Position numbers and translations under genes: made by a program. Below, one piece after another: positions 35,421-47,039 of a DNA stretch of 64,000 nt. Origin of the DNA: Prostheceraeus crozeri. Lineage: Eukaryota > Platyhelminthes > Polycladida > Euryleptidae. The notes beneath the pieces were generated by a model that worked only from the letters and a program-made list of their open reading frames with translations, did no database searches and had not been told where the DNA came from. Where the stretch lies: the NCBI GenBank assembly GCA_907163375.1, contig CAJQUW010015391.1:248001-312000 (forward strand), read 5' to 3'. Within the stretch, counting starts at the first letter, position 1. Each line of letters begins with the position of its first letter.

Positions 35421-38400
35421 ACGCGGAACATGGGACGTCAAGGTGAGCAATCTTGGTTACCCCATCCAATGTCACCCAAGGTCTAACTTTGCTCAACACA
35501 AGGATGTGATCAAATATATAATTGAAGATCGTCAAGTCTTAATTAATGATACATGTATGTAAAGAAACTCATGTGCACCATTTAACTCGCATTTTTTGAG
35601 TCACATTGCATAGCAGAATAATTGTGCCCATAAGTTGGCAGTACACACGAAGTTTTACACAAGACAGAAACATTACACCATCGCACCATGCACTCTGAAG
35701 CTGGCATACTAGTGTTGATTCTTCAAAGCGGAGAAGTTTATGCTATGACAATGGTCATTCTCAACTTTCAATGTGCGATGTGTATCAAGCAAAAGGAACT
35801 ATAAATGTAAGTGCCTTCATCAAAGAGAACTCATAAATTATTACTATTAATCAAGAGACGACGTAGTTAGAAGGGAAGTTTTGGGGAGGGTGGGGAGGAG
35901 ATAACGGCAGAGTGTGGACAGTTCGTCATTTATCACAGTGTAAATCTCCTGGGCTTGAGGCTATCTACATGCATGCTCAAACGCGGCATCGGTAAACTGG
36001 GGGTGAATGCACGTGTAGGTAATACAGTTTTGGTTTGAAATAAAATATTCATGGAGTTCAATCAAACAGATTGAGCTATTTGCGGTTAACTTCCAATGAT
36101 CATCCAAAACGAAAATCACCTTTGAAAAGCCGTCTTATCTCGAATTACCTCTCTTGCAATTGCATCACTTACATGTACACAGTCTGTCGCTGTTGCATCC
36201 TCCTACATTTCTTCCTACTGTCTTGATGACAGATTGTTTTACGCGATTTTTTGTTTCTTCTTTTACTGATTTGTTTTGTCGCACACAGGGTAGAAGGTTG
36301 ACAAACCTTTGATCCCCTGTTTAAATATACAAAACGCAAATTGTTCTTCAAACAGCCTCATGTCAATGTTGATCGCTGTGTCAGGTGTCGGAAGAAAGAT
36401 CAGAGTTTTGTTCTGCTGTCTGGGGCTCGCACTAGAGGTGGTGAGGATTTCGGGCTTCAGTGGCCGGTCAGAAATCGGCCGCCATCAAAGATCTGTCTCT
36501 CGCTGACGTGTTTACAATTACGATCATGTCTACGCATTCCACTACGCCGACTGACATGTCCATCATGGCAACAGTGATGCCGTTTATTCCATTTACAGCT
36601 TCAATCCCCCTCACTTTCCTCTCTAATGTTGTATCACGATTGTGTGTTCTATCAAATGCTTCTGATTCCATGAAGATGAACTGTTTTCATTCATGCGGAT
36701 TATGCTCATTAATCGCTTTTCAAACTTGAATAAAACTCCTCACGCTGTTGAATTGAAAAGTAGATAATCCGATGATGAGCAGGCAACTTTTAATTTTTAC
36801 CCGTGCGCTACACAATAGCCCTTCTCCAACTCCTCTCAATCCTGTATGATGCTCCCCTAAGTCCATAATTACACGCTTGGCTGCACTATACTTCCGATCA
36901 CTTCTAGATTCGATCTCACCATCAACTCATCGTTGCATGCCTGTCGAGGTTATTCAATTGCTCGTCGATTGACTTTAGCTTCATCGTTTAATAATTTAGA
37001 AGACAGTTATTTAATTCAAATGATATCTTCTCTTATCAACGAAATGATAGAAAGTATATCCAAACAGGTTTTCCTGTCGATCATAAAAGAGCATTGCTTT
37101 TCCGCGGTTTCGACTATGTTCCTCTGCGTTCTTTTTCTTCATTTCGCTATCCACTTCCGGGCACTCTCCGCACCAGATCACTTGCATATCTTACCTGTTA
37201 GATAAACATACATTGAAATTGCCAATACTCACCGCAAAATATTCATCAACAGCAAATCGTGCGATGGCATAGATGCAAGAATGATGCCATGAAGACAGAA
37301 TTGTTTTAGGAGTGCAGTTTTCTAATGAGATCGATAGTGTATCAATCAGATCTCGATGGGGTCTAATCTAAATTAAAATTAATCTTAATTAAATCTATAA
37401 TGGTTTAAATCTGCCATGACACATAGCTGGTAATATACCGGACAAACGCTAATATGAATAATTGTGCATTTACTTGATATATCCATTCGGATGAGCTAGG
37501 TCCAACAGAATGGGTTGTTCCTATCCGTATGCCTGTCTACAATTATAATTGGTTTTGATGTTTTGATTACTGATAGTAGTATATGCTACATTTCATGACA
37601 ACAGGCTATAGTTGGAGATGAGAAGAGACAGACAGTCACGCACCAGGTGCTGAATTATCAAAAATGTCGGCTCAATTAATCACAGGTCATGCTTTCACTT
37701 TATCACTGTTTATTTATTCTCATTACCTATCATTTGAAAAGAGAAATTGATTGGCAGAATATCTTTGAATAGAGATTAATATTCACAGAATTTTTCACCC
37801 AATTAAGAGTGTGATCAGCTTCAAATATTCTTGAAACAAATTTACGCAGATGCGCAGCAAAATCTTTAACATTTCTGGAAATGATCATGAAATGTTTAGT
37901 TATTAGAAAGAAAAAAACAAGAAAGCCAAATTAAGAAATAAATGCAGCCTAATTTTTAAAAATCTTCAAAATTAAGATAAGCTTTGTTCTGAGTATATAA
38001 ATATCTAATGTATGCAAATATATAAGCAAGATATCTAAGTAAGATATCTAAGCCTTCTAAGATATTGCTAAGTATTTTGAAGACATTAAATCGCTCTAGC
38101 CTTGTTAAAATAAGTACATTGAACTAATATCATCAATGAAAGTTTGCGAGAAAATTGTGAATAGTGATTTTTAAAGAAAAAAGAAAAATGCGCGAAAAAC
38201 ATCGCAGTCCCCCAGAAGAAAACCCGGATTCCTTTAACCCTAGTTAATGATCATTTATTGATATACATGTATGTCAATAATGTTGTTTTTAAGGATTCTC
38301 ATTTTCAATCAACGGTCGATGTTTTACGGTCATGTTTTATCAGTTTAGTCGACTTTCTGATTTTTAGATTTGTTATTGTCTCATTTTAATGTAAACCTTT

Positions 38401-38870
38401 CACCATATTCACTTAATCTGAGCAGTTACATAATTTGACTTTTCGTTTGTCAAAAGTTCTAGCCATGCCGTCAATGTTTGACATCAAATAAAATTTCTGT
38501 TTTTACAAAAGGTCCTTAGATGAAAGATACATGAAGATCTAGAAATTGAAAATTCAGTTTACTTCCTCAACAAATCACACGGAAAATTCAATCCGCGTGT
38601 GAAAGTCGTCTGCGGCTGCACTTCGATAAAGAATCATCTACACACGTGAGAATAATTTGATCACTTCTCAGTCGGGACTCAGTTTGTATCCTCATGAGTC
38701 ATCTGTCGATGAGAACTCGATAAACACTTCACCACGCCCGACACGGAAATCCAGCACACCATTTCCTAGTTTGAGAAACGCCCTCGTCCTCGAGTGTCAG
38801 TCTCCTTCCGGTCAACGTCAAACTGAGCAGGTGACCGATTATCAGTGTTGATGAGTCAGTTAAATCACTC
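35421..38870. other. Long stretch without recognisable genes
   Basis: Overlapping frames on both strands at 36309-36729, in a locally less AT-rich patch, have no recognisable domain. The rest is AT-rich. Nothing is assigned. Confidence 0.4.
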
Positions 38871-38945
38871 CCATTGGCTGCATTCAGAATTCCAAATTCC
38901 TATGAAAGAACTTTTATAATCAGCTGGTGAGCGAGACTCCGGAAC
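38871..38945 (+). promoter_or_regulatory. Weak promoter-like arrangement
   Basis: An inverted CCAAT (CATTGGC, about 38873) precedes a TTTTATAAT box (about 38910) by a typical distance. No gene start follows that I can support, so this may be chance. Confidence 0.15.
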
Positions 38946-39144
38946 GCAATTAAATGAGGTTATCAAGGGCATACAGAGTTCAGATTGACGTTTATAACCA
39001 CGGCTGCGGTTTTATTGCAAAATCAACGGTAGAGATTGCAGGGAATATACAAAAAAATAGCGAGCGTTGTTTAAAAATTTCAGGTTGGCCTAATTTTACT
39101 GCAAAATTGGAGGCCTTTCGAAATAGGCTTGCAGTAAACGTAAC

Positions 39145-39563
39145 GGTACTTCTATTATTACCCCCCCCCATACTTCTGTTGTTGACACCTGGAAGTGTTG
39201 CATCGTCAACGATCTTCTCTTGCTTACGGACAGTTTCACTAACGTCGCATAGCGTTGAGTGTGTAAAACTAATCTTATCTGACTTGTAGAACATTTACAG
39301 CCTCAGCATTAGACTACTGCTCGTCATTTGTCTGTAGACAACAATCACAAAGTTCATTATCACAGCTGTACCTTGTATTCTAACTCAGTATCCAAGGGAC
39401 CAATCCTTCATCCCAGGGTTCAAGTAAGACTTCTCAGTCGTGCCCGCCATAGTGTCACTCAGTGGCAGATCAAATCTATTCTAAACCCACTGTGACCAAC
39501 TTCGGCGAAATTTGATGTTTTTTGAAAACTTGAAAAATGTGGGAGGGGGGAGAATACAAGTAC
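39145..39563 (-). repeat. Unclassified dispersed repeat, copy 2 (inverted)
   Basis: Inverted counterpart of 898-1319. The minus frame here stays open for 100 codons (38992-39294) because it lacks some changes in copy 1, but its only resemblance to copy 1 is MFYKSDK-SFTHSTLCDVSET. The copy boundaries are where the alignment by eye stops. Confidence 0.7.
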
Positions 39564-39969
39564 TAACGTAACGTACAGGTGTCAGTGGACAGCTAATGTA
39601 ACAAGTGGAATATTGGCTTCTAGTTTCAATACTAATTTTTTTGGGATTGTTATAACTGCATGCAAAATAGAATTGCAGTTAGTTACGGTTTAGCTCAAGT
39701 GAAACTGGGATCTTTAAGGGTGATACCATGCGCATTGCAGGTGATAATAAAGTTATCGTGGCTTCATGCTTCAAAAATCTAAAATTACTGTCAAATGTTT
39801 TTCGTTCATATCCCAATTTCTATCTCTTCACATTGCTCAATGATAACGCTGATGAGATGCCCCAAACATTGTTACTCAGAAATCATCCGACCACCTGCTT
39901 CAAGTGATCAAAACAAAATATCACAGGGTAGTCCGGCGGCCAGAATAAATCAATGCAGAGAACGAGGTC

Positions 39970-40619
39970 GAAAATGAGACTTTAACAGAATGATGTACAT
40001 CCTGTGGCTATTACACATATGCAAGACTTTTGAGCTCTATCCGGTTTTTCTTCTTGTCAGGCAGGATCAAAGAAAAACACTTGCAAATCCAATGGGAGGC
40101 AAATTGAGTTTTCGATAAAAATGAGATTTTCTACGCTTCAATAAGTAAATAGTGCTAGGCTGTAAGTCCAGAACCATTTTTTTGACATGGAATGTCTTTA
40201 AGTAATTTCCCTATTATTTGTATGTGTTTTTATCATGCTTGTGACAGGTGATGCACGCGAAAATGTCGCCAAATGTCGCTAAAATTGGCAATAATATTGT
40301 GCTTGCCGGTTTATCGATATTAGGAGACTTGCTCATTCAGAATACGCTTAGTGTCATGGACAATGGTACATGAGCACAAGAAATGACCTGAAGACATTCC
40401 ATGTCAAAAAGAATACTCTGGGTTTAGTAGTTTCCTTTAAATCAGAGAAAGCACAGAAAATGTCATTTTTGCCGAAACCTTCAATCTGCCTTCAATTGGA
40501 TTCACAAGTGTTTTTCTTTGATCCTGTCTGACAAGTAGAGGAACCAGGTCGAACTCTGCCAGAAGCCAAAGGGGTGAACATTGTACATTTTACATCATTC
40601 TGCTAGGGTCTCATATTCG
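39970..40619. mobile_element. Foldback MITE, copy B (650 bp)
   Basis: The left end GAAAATGAGACTTTAACAGAATGATGTA is mirrored by the right end (GAATATGAGACCCTA... inward). The inverted match continues through TTGTCAGGCAGGATCAAAGA, AATCCAATnGG, TGACATGGAATGTCTT to near the centre at about 40290. The whole element can therefore fold as a long imperfect hairpin. Copy A is at 8941-9462. No target duplication was found and no protein is encoded. Confidence 0.75.
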
Positions 40620-41860
40620 CCATTGTTCCCTGTAGAAGCTCTTTCTGTGTTAAGTAACTTCATTCATGATCGTTCCACGTGTTAATCAATATCTTCAAGT
40701 CCGGTCCAATCCCTCAAAAAAAGTCCCAGCACACTTCCGGTTCTGATGATCTCTCACCTGAAACTTCTGATGATTGTCACATTTTCTTTCAACTCACCTT
40801 TCATGCATACTTGTAATCAAGGTTTTGATGTACTTATAGGCAATCATGGAATGTTTGTAATGTATTTTGTTTAATATTTTTAATTGCATTACATTCTTCC
40901 AAATCTGCCTTCTCTAATCTTCGTCTTAGTTCAATGAGGTATTTCATATAAATTCCTAAATACATGCTATACAGCATGGCCACATGAAAGAAAGGCTGCG
41001 TGCCTAATGTGCCTAAGAGTACGTGTCCAATTAAAGAATTAAGTTTCAAATTTATACAAGTAAAGCAATGACTATATGAATATCTACAATAACACCAACA
41101 CAGCACATGTAGATAACGATCATGGATAAAACACAGACATTAGCAAATGCACACAAGCATTACAAACAATGACGTTGTCACACATAAATAATGTCAATTT
41201 ATTTTTTATTTTATTATCAAGTTATCTCTCAGCTTTCAACAACGCAATTTTGTGCTATTGGCAGGGGAAAACGGAAGAAAAGCTGCTTTTCAGCCAAGGT
41301 CATTTCAGCTTAAATCTGTGTGAAATAGGTTAAGTAAGCGCCTTTACGCACAATGTATGATTAGGGCTGAAGACAATTGATTCTGCATTTCATGCCTTTA
41401 GTAAGTCTTATTTAAGGTAATCCTAGATCTTCAGCAGCTCCTAGTAGTGCTATTTGTCGGCATATCATCGATTGTGACAGCTTTAGAGGCAATATGTTCT
41501 CCTCCTACTTTTCAGTATTAAGTGTTCCTCGCTTTTCTTTTACTTTGCTTATCCTAGAGTCTCTTTACCTTTCTCACCTCCATCCGTTACTTTGTGTTCA
41601 AAAGGAACTGAAACATGTTTTGTCTTTGCCTTGGTGATTTTTCTTTTGTCATTATGATTTCCCGTCTCTTTCTTTCTGATTTACACTCTATTTTTGTAAA
41701 TCTTAATTTTGCAATGTGAGCTACGTGCCCTCTGCCTTTAGCAAGTTTATTTGTTGTTGCATCGTTTCTACGTACATGACGTCATGTCAGTACGGCTTAT
41801 AGATCTCTGTGTCGCTATTGATTAATTATTCGTTGTGTTTGTGACATTCCATGAATCTCT
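40620..41860. other. Stretch without recognisable genes
   Basis: Frame 40834-41106 (minus, 90 codons) has hydrophobic and polar segments but no known domain or splice support. Confidence 0.4.
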
Positions 41861-41868
41861 GTTCTGTC

Positions 41869-42124
41869 CATAGAAATAAACTGTTTATCTGAAGTTCGCT
41901 AGAATGGAAATTGACTCAAGGTCGCGGCACATCCGGGGGAACTAAGTTGGGGCATGAACCACCAATTAAAACCTTCGATTTACTCATGTGACTGATTCTA
42001 ACCCAATGATACAGACGTTGGCAGGTGCATCTAAGTGAAAATGCGTGCGATTTATGTGCCGTTATTGTGCATTGCATGAAGCTTAATTTCCATTCTAGAG
42101 GTTTTATTGTTGTCAATTTCTATG
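41869..42124 (+). mobile_element. hAT-type MITE family, copy 2 (256 bp)
   Basis: Same ends (CATAGAAAT inward) and same body as 33725-33970. Flanked by an exact 8-bp duplication GTTCTGTC at 41861-41868 and 42125-42132. It shares the subterminal CTAGAATGG inverted pair, which is better kept here. Non-autonomous. Confidence 0.85.
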
Positions 42125-42132
42125 GTTCTGTC

Positions 42133-44344
42133 TTTGTCATTGCGGCCATACTCTTCATGAACAGAGGCCGCGAAAGCGCTCAGGAGTCAACCAAATAAAA
42201 TTTCATCAAAATGACGGCGATATTTTGTGTATTCAAATTAATTAAGGTACATTGCTTTACAGCAGACGAGACATCTAAAAATAAACAATAACCGCCTTCT
42301 GGCAATTACTTTACCAATACATACATCAAGTATTTGCTGATTGCGAATCATATTCTGCAAGTCAGAAAGGTATGAGTTTGCATTTCATGTGATGATATTG
42401 CTGCTTCCAGAATAAAATTGATTATTGAAGATCAGAAATTTGAAAATCTGATTATTGAAACTTGGCATCCATCACGTGCATTTGTCAGTTGCTGTTACCC
42501 TACATGTATATGAATCCTTTGTTTCGATATTTTGAGATTTATTGAGCTCATATTTAAAGTGAGACATCAAGGAATCACAATGACCACAAAGAAGAACCAG
42601 ATCGAGGAAACTTTTCTACACAGTCAAGAAGGATATTTTGACGAACTTGAACTCGGATGGCTGCTTTTATCCAACATGAAAAAGTGCTCAGATCAGAAGA
42701 TGATGGAGTTCAAGGTGCTGGTTCTTTTGTGAAGCGTTGCTCGACTATCGGAGATGTTATGAAACTTCGGACGCCTGATATTTTTCTGTCGTTGTCTGTA
42801 ATGCACCATCCATCAAAATTTGCTTTCACTCTCGATGAAACGAGTGTGGTATGTTTTTTAGTATTATTTGATGTTCTCATTCACATTTCTGCCAGTAGAG
42901 TGGAATGATAAGGGATCTAAAAGTGTATCCAATTTTGAAATACAGTTGACATTTGTACACGAACCTCGTCCATCTTGATTGAGGATTGGTGACTATATCG
43001 GTTCCAAGATTGATATTTTTGTTATCATTTCGGTTATAAAAATAAGAGACTTTACCAAGCACGAAATTAATATTTACCTAAACTATCGGTAAGTATTGTA
43101 AACACGCAAGTTAGTCCACATCAGTTACGTAATCCTTTTATAGTGTGATCGATAATAGAAGCTTATTATGAGCGTGATGGGATACATTAAGGAAAACAGC
43201 AGCCCGTGGCTCAGTGGCAACTCTAGGTCATGTTATTTCAGTGTGATGCAATTAACTGAAACAAAACAAACATAGCAGAAAATGAAAAATCATGTAAGTT
43301 ATCAACAGCTCCTCAGTTTTTGCACTGATGGAAATTCTCGTATCATGATGTGTCTCAAACAGATTTCCATGTCAAAATTCAAATCTCACATAGAAGAAGT
43401 TCTGATGTTCAATTAGAATGCCTTCGTAGATTTGAACTTTTCTAGAAATTGTTAATGTTATTCACAGAATTAGACAGGTCGTCTCTTCTTCTGTTTGACT
43501 AGAAAGGAAATACTGAAGCATGTAACGTTAATGAAATGACACAATCTACTGACATAATACCGCAGCAATCGAACAATGAGCAGTCAGCTCAACATTAAAC
43601 ACGCCAAATTGTGCGAAGTTTCAGTGGCTGTTATCAACCGGCCTTCACAGCAAAGATACACAGTCGATGTCTACAGAAAAGTTTGTGAACGTTTTTTCGT
43701 GCCTGCCAACTTTTTTAATAATGATCGGAGGGCCCAACATTATCGAGAAAACTTTTGCGCAATGATCTGAATTCTTCGAATCTGAAGGAATCGTGGGGAT
43801 CGGAGCATTTTAAAAGAATTCACATCAATTCGCAAGCGACGCACGACTATTTCTCCTCTCTGCAAGGCATTAAAAATTTTTTTTTGTCCACTTAGTTAGT
43901 TCCTGTATGTGCCTTCGTTTTGAATCAGTTTGCACTTCTAGCAAAGTGATACGGCTAAACAATCTAATTCTGTGGTTATTCACATTCATTGTGTTTATCC
44001 TGATGACTTTCAACAAAATATTTTTTATGACAAGGAAAACTCTTTGATATTTTCTAATTTCCTATTTACGTCATAAATGAACTTCTCATTGATAAATCAT
44101 TTGTGATTGATTCACTTCCGATGATTTTGATGTTCCTTCAATAATTAAATTTCCATGGAAAAAATCAACACATGAATTGATTTACACGCAACCTTTGATC
44201 GCAAAATTTTCTCTCTTATCCAAACATGCTCTATTTCTATCGAATAAGAATATAGCAACAACTGTGAAAAATCTCATGTTAAATTTGGATTTTTGTCATC
44301 ACTGAATTGATCGTTAGATCAAACAAGATAACAGAATATATGTG
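42133..44344. other. Stretch without recognisable genes
   Basis: Frames at 42532-42908 and 43576-43770 have no recognisable domain. TGGCTCAGTGGCAACT near 43208 looks like an A box but no B box follows. Confidence 0.4.
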
Positions 44345-44420
44345 CTAGGCTGGACTCGAACATCAGATCACTAGACCAGTTCATCTGCCGCTAAGCAGTG
44401 CACGCCTACAAACAGCCGTA
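44345..44420 (-). repeat. tRNA-like SINE fragment
   Basis: The minus strand carries a perfect B-box consensus, GTTCGAGTCC, and upstream TTAGCGGCAGATGAACTGG as a possible A box. A-to-B spacing is short and the arms do not form a full cloverleaf, so a SINE or tRNA relic is preferred over a gene. Confidence 0.45.
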
Positions 44421-45021
44421 TCCAGTCTTAGTTTAAAGCATCAATATTTATAACAATTATTTGTACCAATTCCTTTCATACAGTTATTTGCATTGATTTC
44501 CTTTGGGAAGGAATCAACATCACAGTCCAACAAAATTTTGAAGCAGATGAATATAATGGGGGAGACGGTAGTAGTTTGATCAAATTGTCATGTCAAGAGA
44601 CCGTTATTCACAATTCATCATCAATTTAACGATAATAATGACATTGGAAAACAAGTGCAGATGTGGAAAAGCTCGAAACTTGCGCTGCGCCGACATATTA
44701 AAAAAGCAGTCGGTCGGTTTCGGTCGCTGTCAACCAGTTTTTAGTGATGTTTCTCTAATTTCATTAAAAAAGGATATCCTGTATTAATTCTTTTGTCCAA
44801 ACATCAAGCTCTTAACAGTCTCAACATAGCCTAATTCAGACAATAATCAACTTTCGATGACTTTTGATTTGTATAACTGCAGGCGCTTAAAATGAACTCC
44901 CCCACCTTTAATCAAAGTGTGCTTTGGTGAAATCATTTGCGCATCAGTTCACAGGATATACATCGGCTGCTACTTGAAAAGTGACAATAGAATACTTGAT
45001 AAAGTGACAATAGTCTCCCAC

Positions 45022-45113
45022 TTCAGTTGATGCTAAAAACAGCTTTCGTCTCTCCTTGAAATTTATTGACCAGATTAAAATAGTTAATTAAAAGATATGT
45101 ACAACCCCTACGC
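45022..45113 (+). repeat. Left terminal inverted repeat, 92 bp
   Basis: Starts TTCAGTTGATGCTAAAAACA and ends CCCCTACGC. It is the exact complement of 45651-45742. Its inner end forms a small palindrome with the following bases (AGATATGTACAA, 9-base loop, TTGTACATATCT). Confidence 0.9.
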
Positions 45114-45543
45114 TTGTACATATCTACCTCTTGTTAGCTCCCCTAATAAAACTTTATATAATGCCTTGAAATTCAAACAAAAAGTAGAAAAACACGAAAG
45201 TTGCCTTGTTTGTGAGAGTTTGCCTAATAAGATGAAGTGTACAGATCGGTTTTTGGTATACAAATTTACATGCCATCATTGTAAAGATTTCTATATTGGT
45301 CAAACCTCGTGTCCTTTTAAGCATCGTTTTAATGAACACAAGCGTGCTGTAGATAAAGGTAATGTTGATTCGAGTGCTATGGCAGAACATTGTCTGAAAT
45401 GTAGATCAAAACGTTTGACTGACTTTGACCTTGAAATTCTTGATAAGTGCAAAGATGCATTGGACACTAGACTGACTGAAGCTCGTTACATTAAACAGTT
45501 GATTCCAAAAATCAATCGAAGAAAAGAGTTGACGGTATTTTAA
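45097..45543 (+). CDS. PLE-type GIY-YIG endonuclease, no RT domain
   Basis: An open frame of 148 residues. Residues 54-70 carry the endonuclease core: VYKFTC (the GIY position), a CxxC pair (C59, C62), then FYIGQT (the YIG position). R77 and the EH pair at 80-81 follow, and E129 in LTEARYI matches the catalytic Glu. C36, C39 and C48 precede the core, like the Cys-rich linker in EN-containing Penelope-like proteins. The family role is nicking of the target for reverse transcription. Known PLE proteins have a reverse transcriptase of several hundred residues before this; here the frame starts inside the left terminal repeat, so the RT is absent and the true start is unclear. No internal stop. 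Expression or function in trans is not shown. Confidence 0.85.
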   Translation: MYNPYACTYLPLVSSPNKTLYNALKFKQKVEKHESCLVCESLPNKMKCTDRFLVYKFTCHHCKDFYIGQTSCPFKHRFNEHKRAVDKGNVDSSAMAEHCLKCRSKRLTDFDLEILDKCKDALDTRLTEARYIKQLIPKINRRKELTVF

Positions 45544-45620
45544 ACATCTCTCGACCGTTAGCACTGTACGTATATAAGCAGCCCACATGAGCGGCCAGAT
45601 CAGTTGGTTTTTGGCGAATT

Positions 45621-45660
45621 ACCCCCTGAGGAAGAGCGAACGCTCGAAACGCGTAGGGGT
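45621..45660 (+). ncRNA. Hammerhead-ribozyme-like motif of the PLE
   Basis: The 40 bases can fold as a short type I hammerhead. Stem I is ACCCC (45621-45625) with GGGGT (45656-45660). CTGAGGA (45626-45632) fits CUGANGA. Stem II is GAGCG-AA-CGCTC (45634-45645), then GAAA (45646-45649), a tiny stem III (AC...GT) and TA with the predicted cut after 45655. One extra A (45633) lies before stem II. Minimal hammerheads of this sort are established in PLEs; activity here is untested. Confidence 0.55.
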
Positions 45661-45742
45661 TGTACATATCTTTTAATTAACTATTTTAATCTGGTCAATA
45701 AATTTCAAGGAGAGACGAAAGCTGTTTTTAGCATCAACTGAA
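45651..45742 (-). repeat. Right terminal inverted repeat, 92 bp
   Basis: Identical complement of 45022-45113. Its left edge overlaps the 3' half of the hammerhead-like motif. Confidence 0.9.
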
Positions 45743-45786
45743 GTATGAAGAACCTCCTGTTGGCGGCCATCCTGTAAGTCTCCCAC

Positions 45787-47039
45787 TATTCATTGCAATA
45801 AACTCTCATGCGACTCGTCATAAATTGCTGAAACTTTATGACAGAAAGATTTTACGAGATGTGATATACTCATGTCGTAAGGTTATAAAAAAATACTTCA
45901 TTATCTGCATTTTTGTTAATTGTGTAAAAATTATACTTCTCTGCGAGGTGCGAAGTATTAGTGTTGCATGCATAATTTGTGCAGCACAGCTGCACGAATT
46001 CATTCCAAAACTATGAAATCTGATAATTGACAAGAATAATTACAAGTATAGTGACTCGACAAATTTTTTGCCGATTTTATGATGTACAGAAGTCGATCAG
46101 GCCGTCCTTCAGCTTCCTGTATGTATGCACGTCAAGGTTCACATTGAATTTTTCTCAAGTACTTTCAGTCTACTTCTAAACTCTCGCTCTCAGCCATCGG
46201 CACATTAAAGATTCCCTTTGCCACTACGATTCCGGTTTGCAACCTGTCAGCATGAAATACACACGCGATCTCCGTTCACAAGATATCTTAGCTCGAGCAC
46301 TTCCACCCTGAAGCTTCTTTTCCATTTTTCTATCAATAATTTATGTGCAGTGTCAAAGGCAAAACTGCTCCGGGTCCTAAAGAGTATTGAGACGATTCTT
46401 TATCTGAGTTATTACTCGCAGTTAAAAAAACATATGCTTTCCCACTTCCTCCCGCTTGACTTCAAACGCATTATCACGGTATCAGCTGCCCTGTAGAGTT
46501 GGTAAGTCAGTGTCAGGATGTTTAATCAGCGTTCACAGCGGTGCAGATGGGCATTGCAACCTTGTCCTACAATGATTTATTCGAAGGACGTGACCTTTTC
46601 GGTTCCGCTAATTTGTTAATTTGTACATTTATATTGTGAATCTGTCTGTAAAACTTTATTCTTACATAAACAGCGGATGGAGTGGGAATTTTGATAAAAA
46701 ATGACCGACCAGATTTTCAACACAATAAACAGGTTGATAAGATAGGCTGTGATGATCTATGTTCCCTGTTGAAGCTATGAATGTACATCGACCTGTCATC
46801 AAGGAGCCAGAGTGTCTAGTTGTTCCTTGCTTTTATCTAAAATGTCATGCTGGTGACTCATTACGGAAGTATGTAAGCTACAATTATCCCACAAGTCTCC
46901 CACCTGTCTGGATGACTTTTTTGTTGCAAGTTTCAGTGAATGACTCATTATTATTGCCGATAGGCCTACTGAACTCTGTCAATGTCATTGCGACAAGTGA
47001 ACGTTAAGATAAAATCTTATATTTGTCCTGATCTTGCAG
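45787..47039. other. Stretch without recognisable genes
   Basis: A GTAAGT donor at about 46502 follows a possible acceptor, but every frame between is stopped, so no exon is called. Other frames lack domains. Confidence 0.45.

Larger units (their letters stand above)
45022..45776 (+). mobile_element. Young-looking short Penelope-like element, endonuclease only
   Basis: The element is bounded by a 10-bp target duplication AGTCTCCCAC (45012-45021 and 45777-45786). The inverted arms 45022-45113 and 45651-45742 are identical over all 92 bases by eye, so the insertion looks recent. A further 34 bases (45743-45776, including GAACCTCCTGTTGGCGGCC) extend the right end only. Inside are an open GIY-YIG endonuclease frame and a hammerhead-like motif overlapping the start of the right arm. 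There is no reverse transcriptase, so it would depend on a full-length relative. Confidence 0.85.
26394..47039 (+). other. Candidate intron 2 (about 20.6 kb)
   Basis: Runs from the GTAAGTG donor to a TGATCTTGCAG acceptor. It holds PLE, LINE, hAT MITE and SINE insertions in both orientations. No further phase-compatible exon was noticed, though a small one could have been missed. Confidence 0.45.

Noticed and set aside
36309-36729. Overlapping open frames on both strands in a less AT-rich patch
   Set aside because: Several frames are open at once, as expected from composition, and none has a recognisable domain.
898-40619. Large inverted segmental duplication linking the repeated elements at both ends
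   Set aside because: Spacing and order of the shared repeats differ (898 and 8941 against 39145 and 39970), so separate insertions explain them better.
43200-43235. A-box-like TGGCTCAGTGGCAACT, possible tRNA or SINE
   Set aside because: No B box or cloverleaf arms follow at the right distance.
46410-46507. Acceptor-donor pair around 46410-46502
   Set aside because: All three frames between the sites contain stops.
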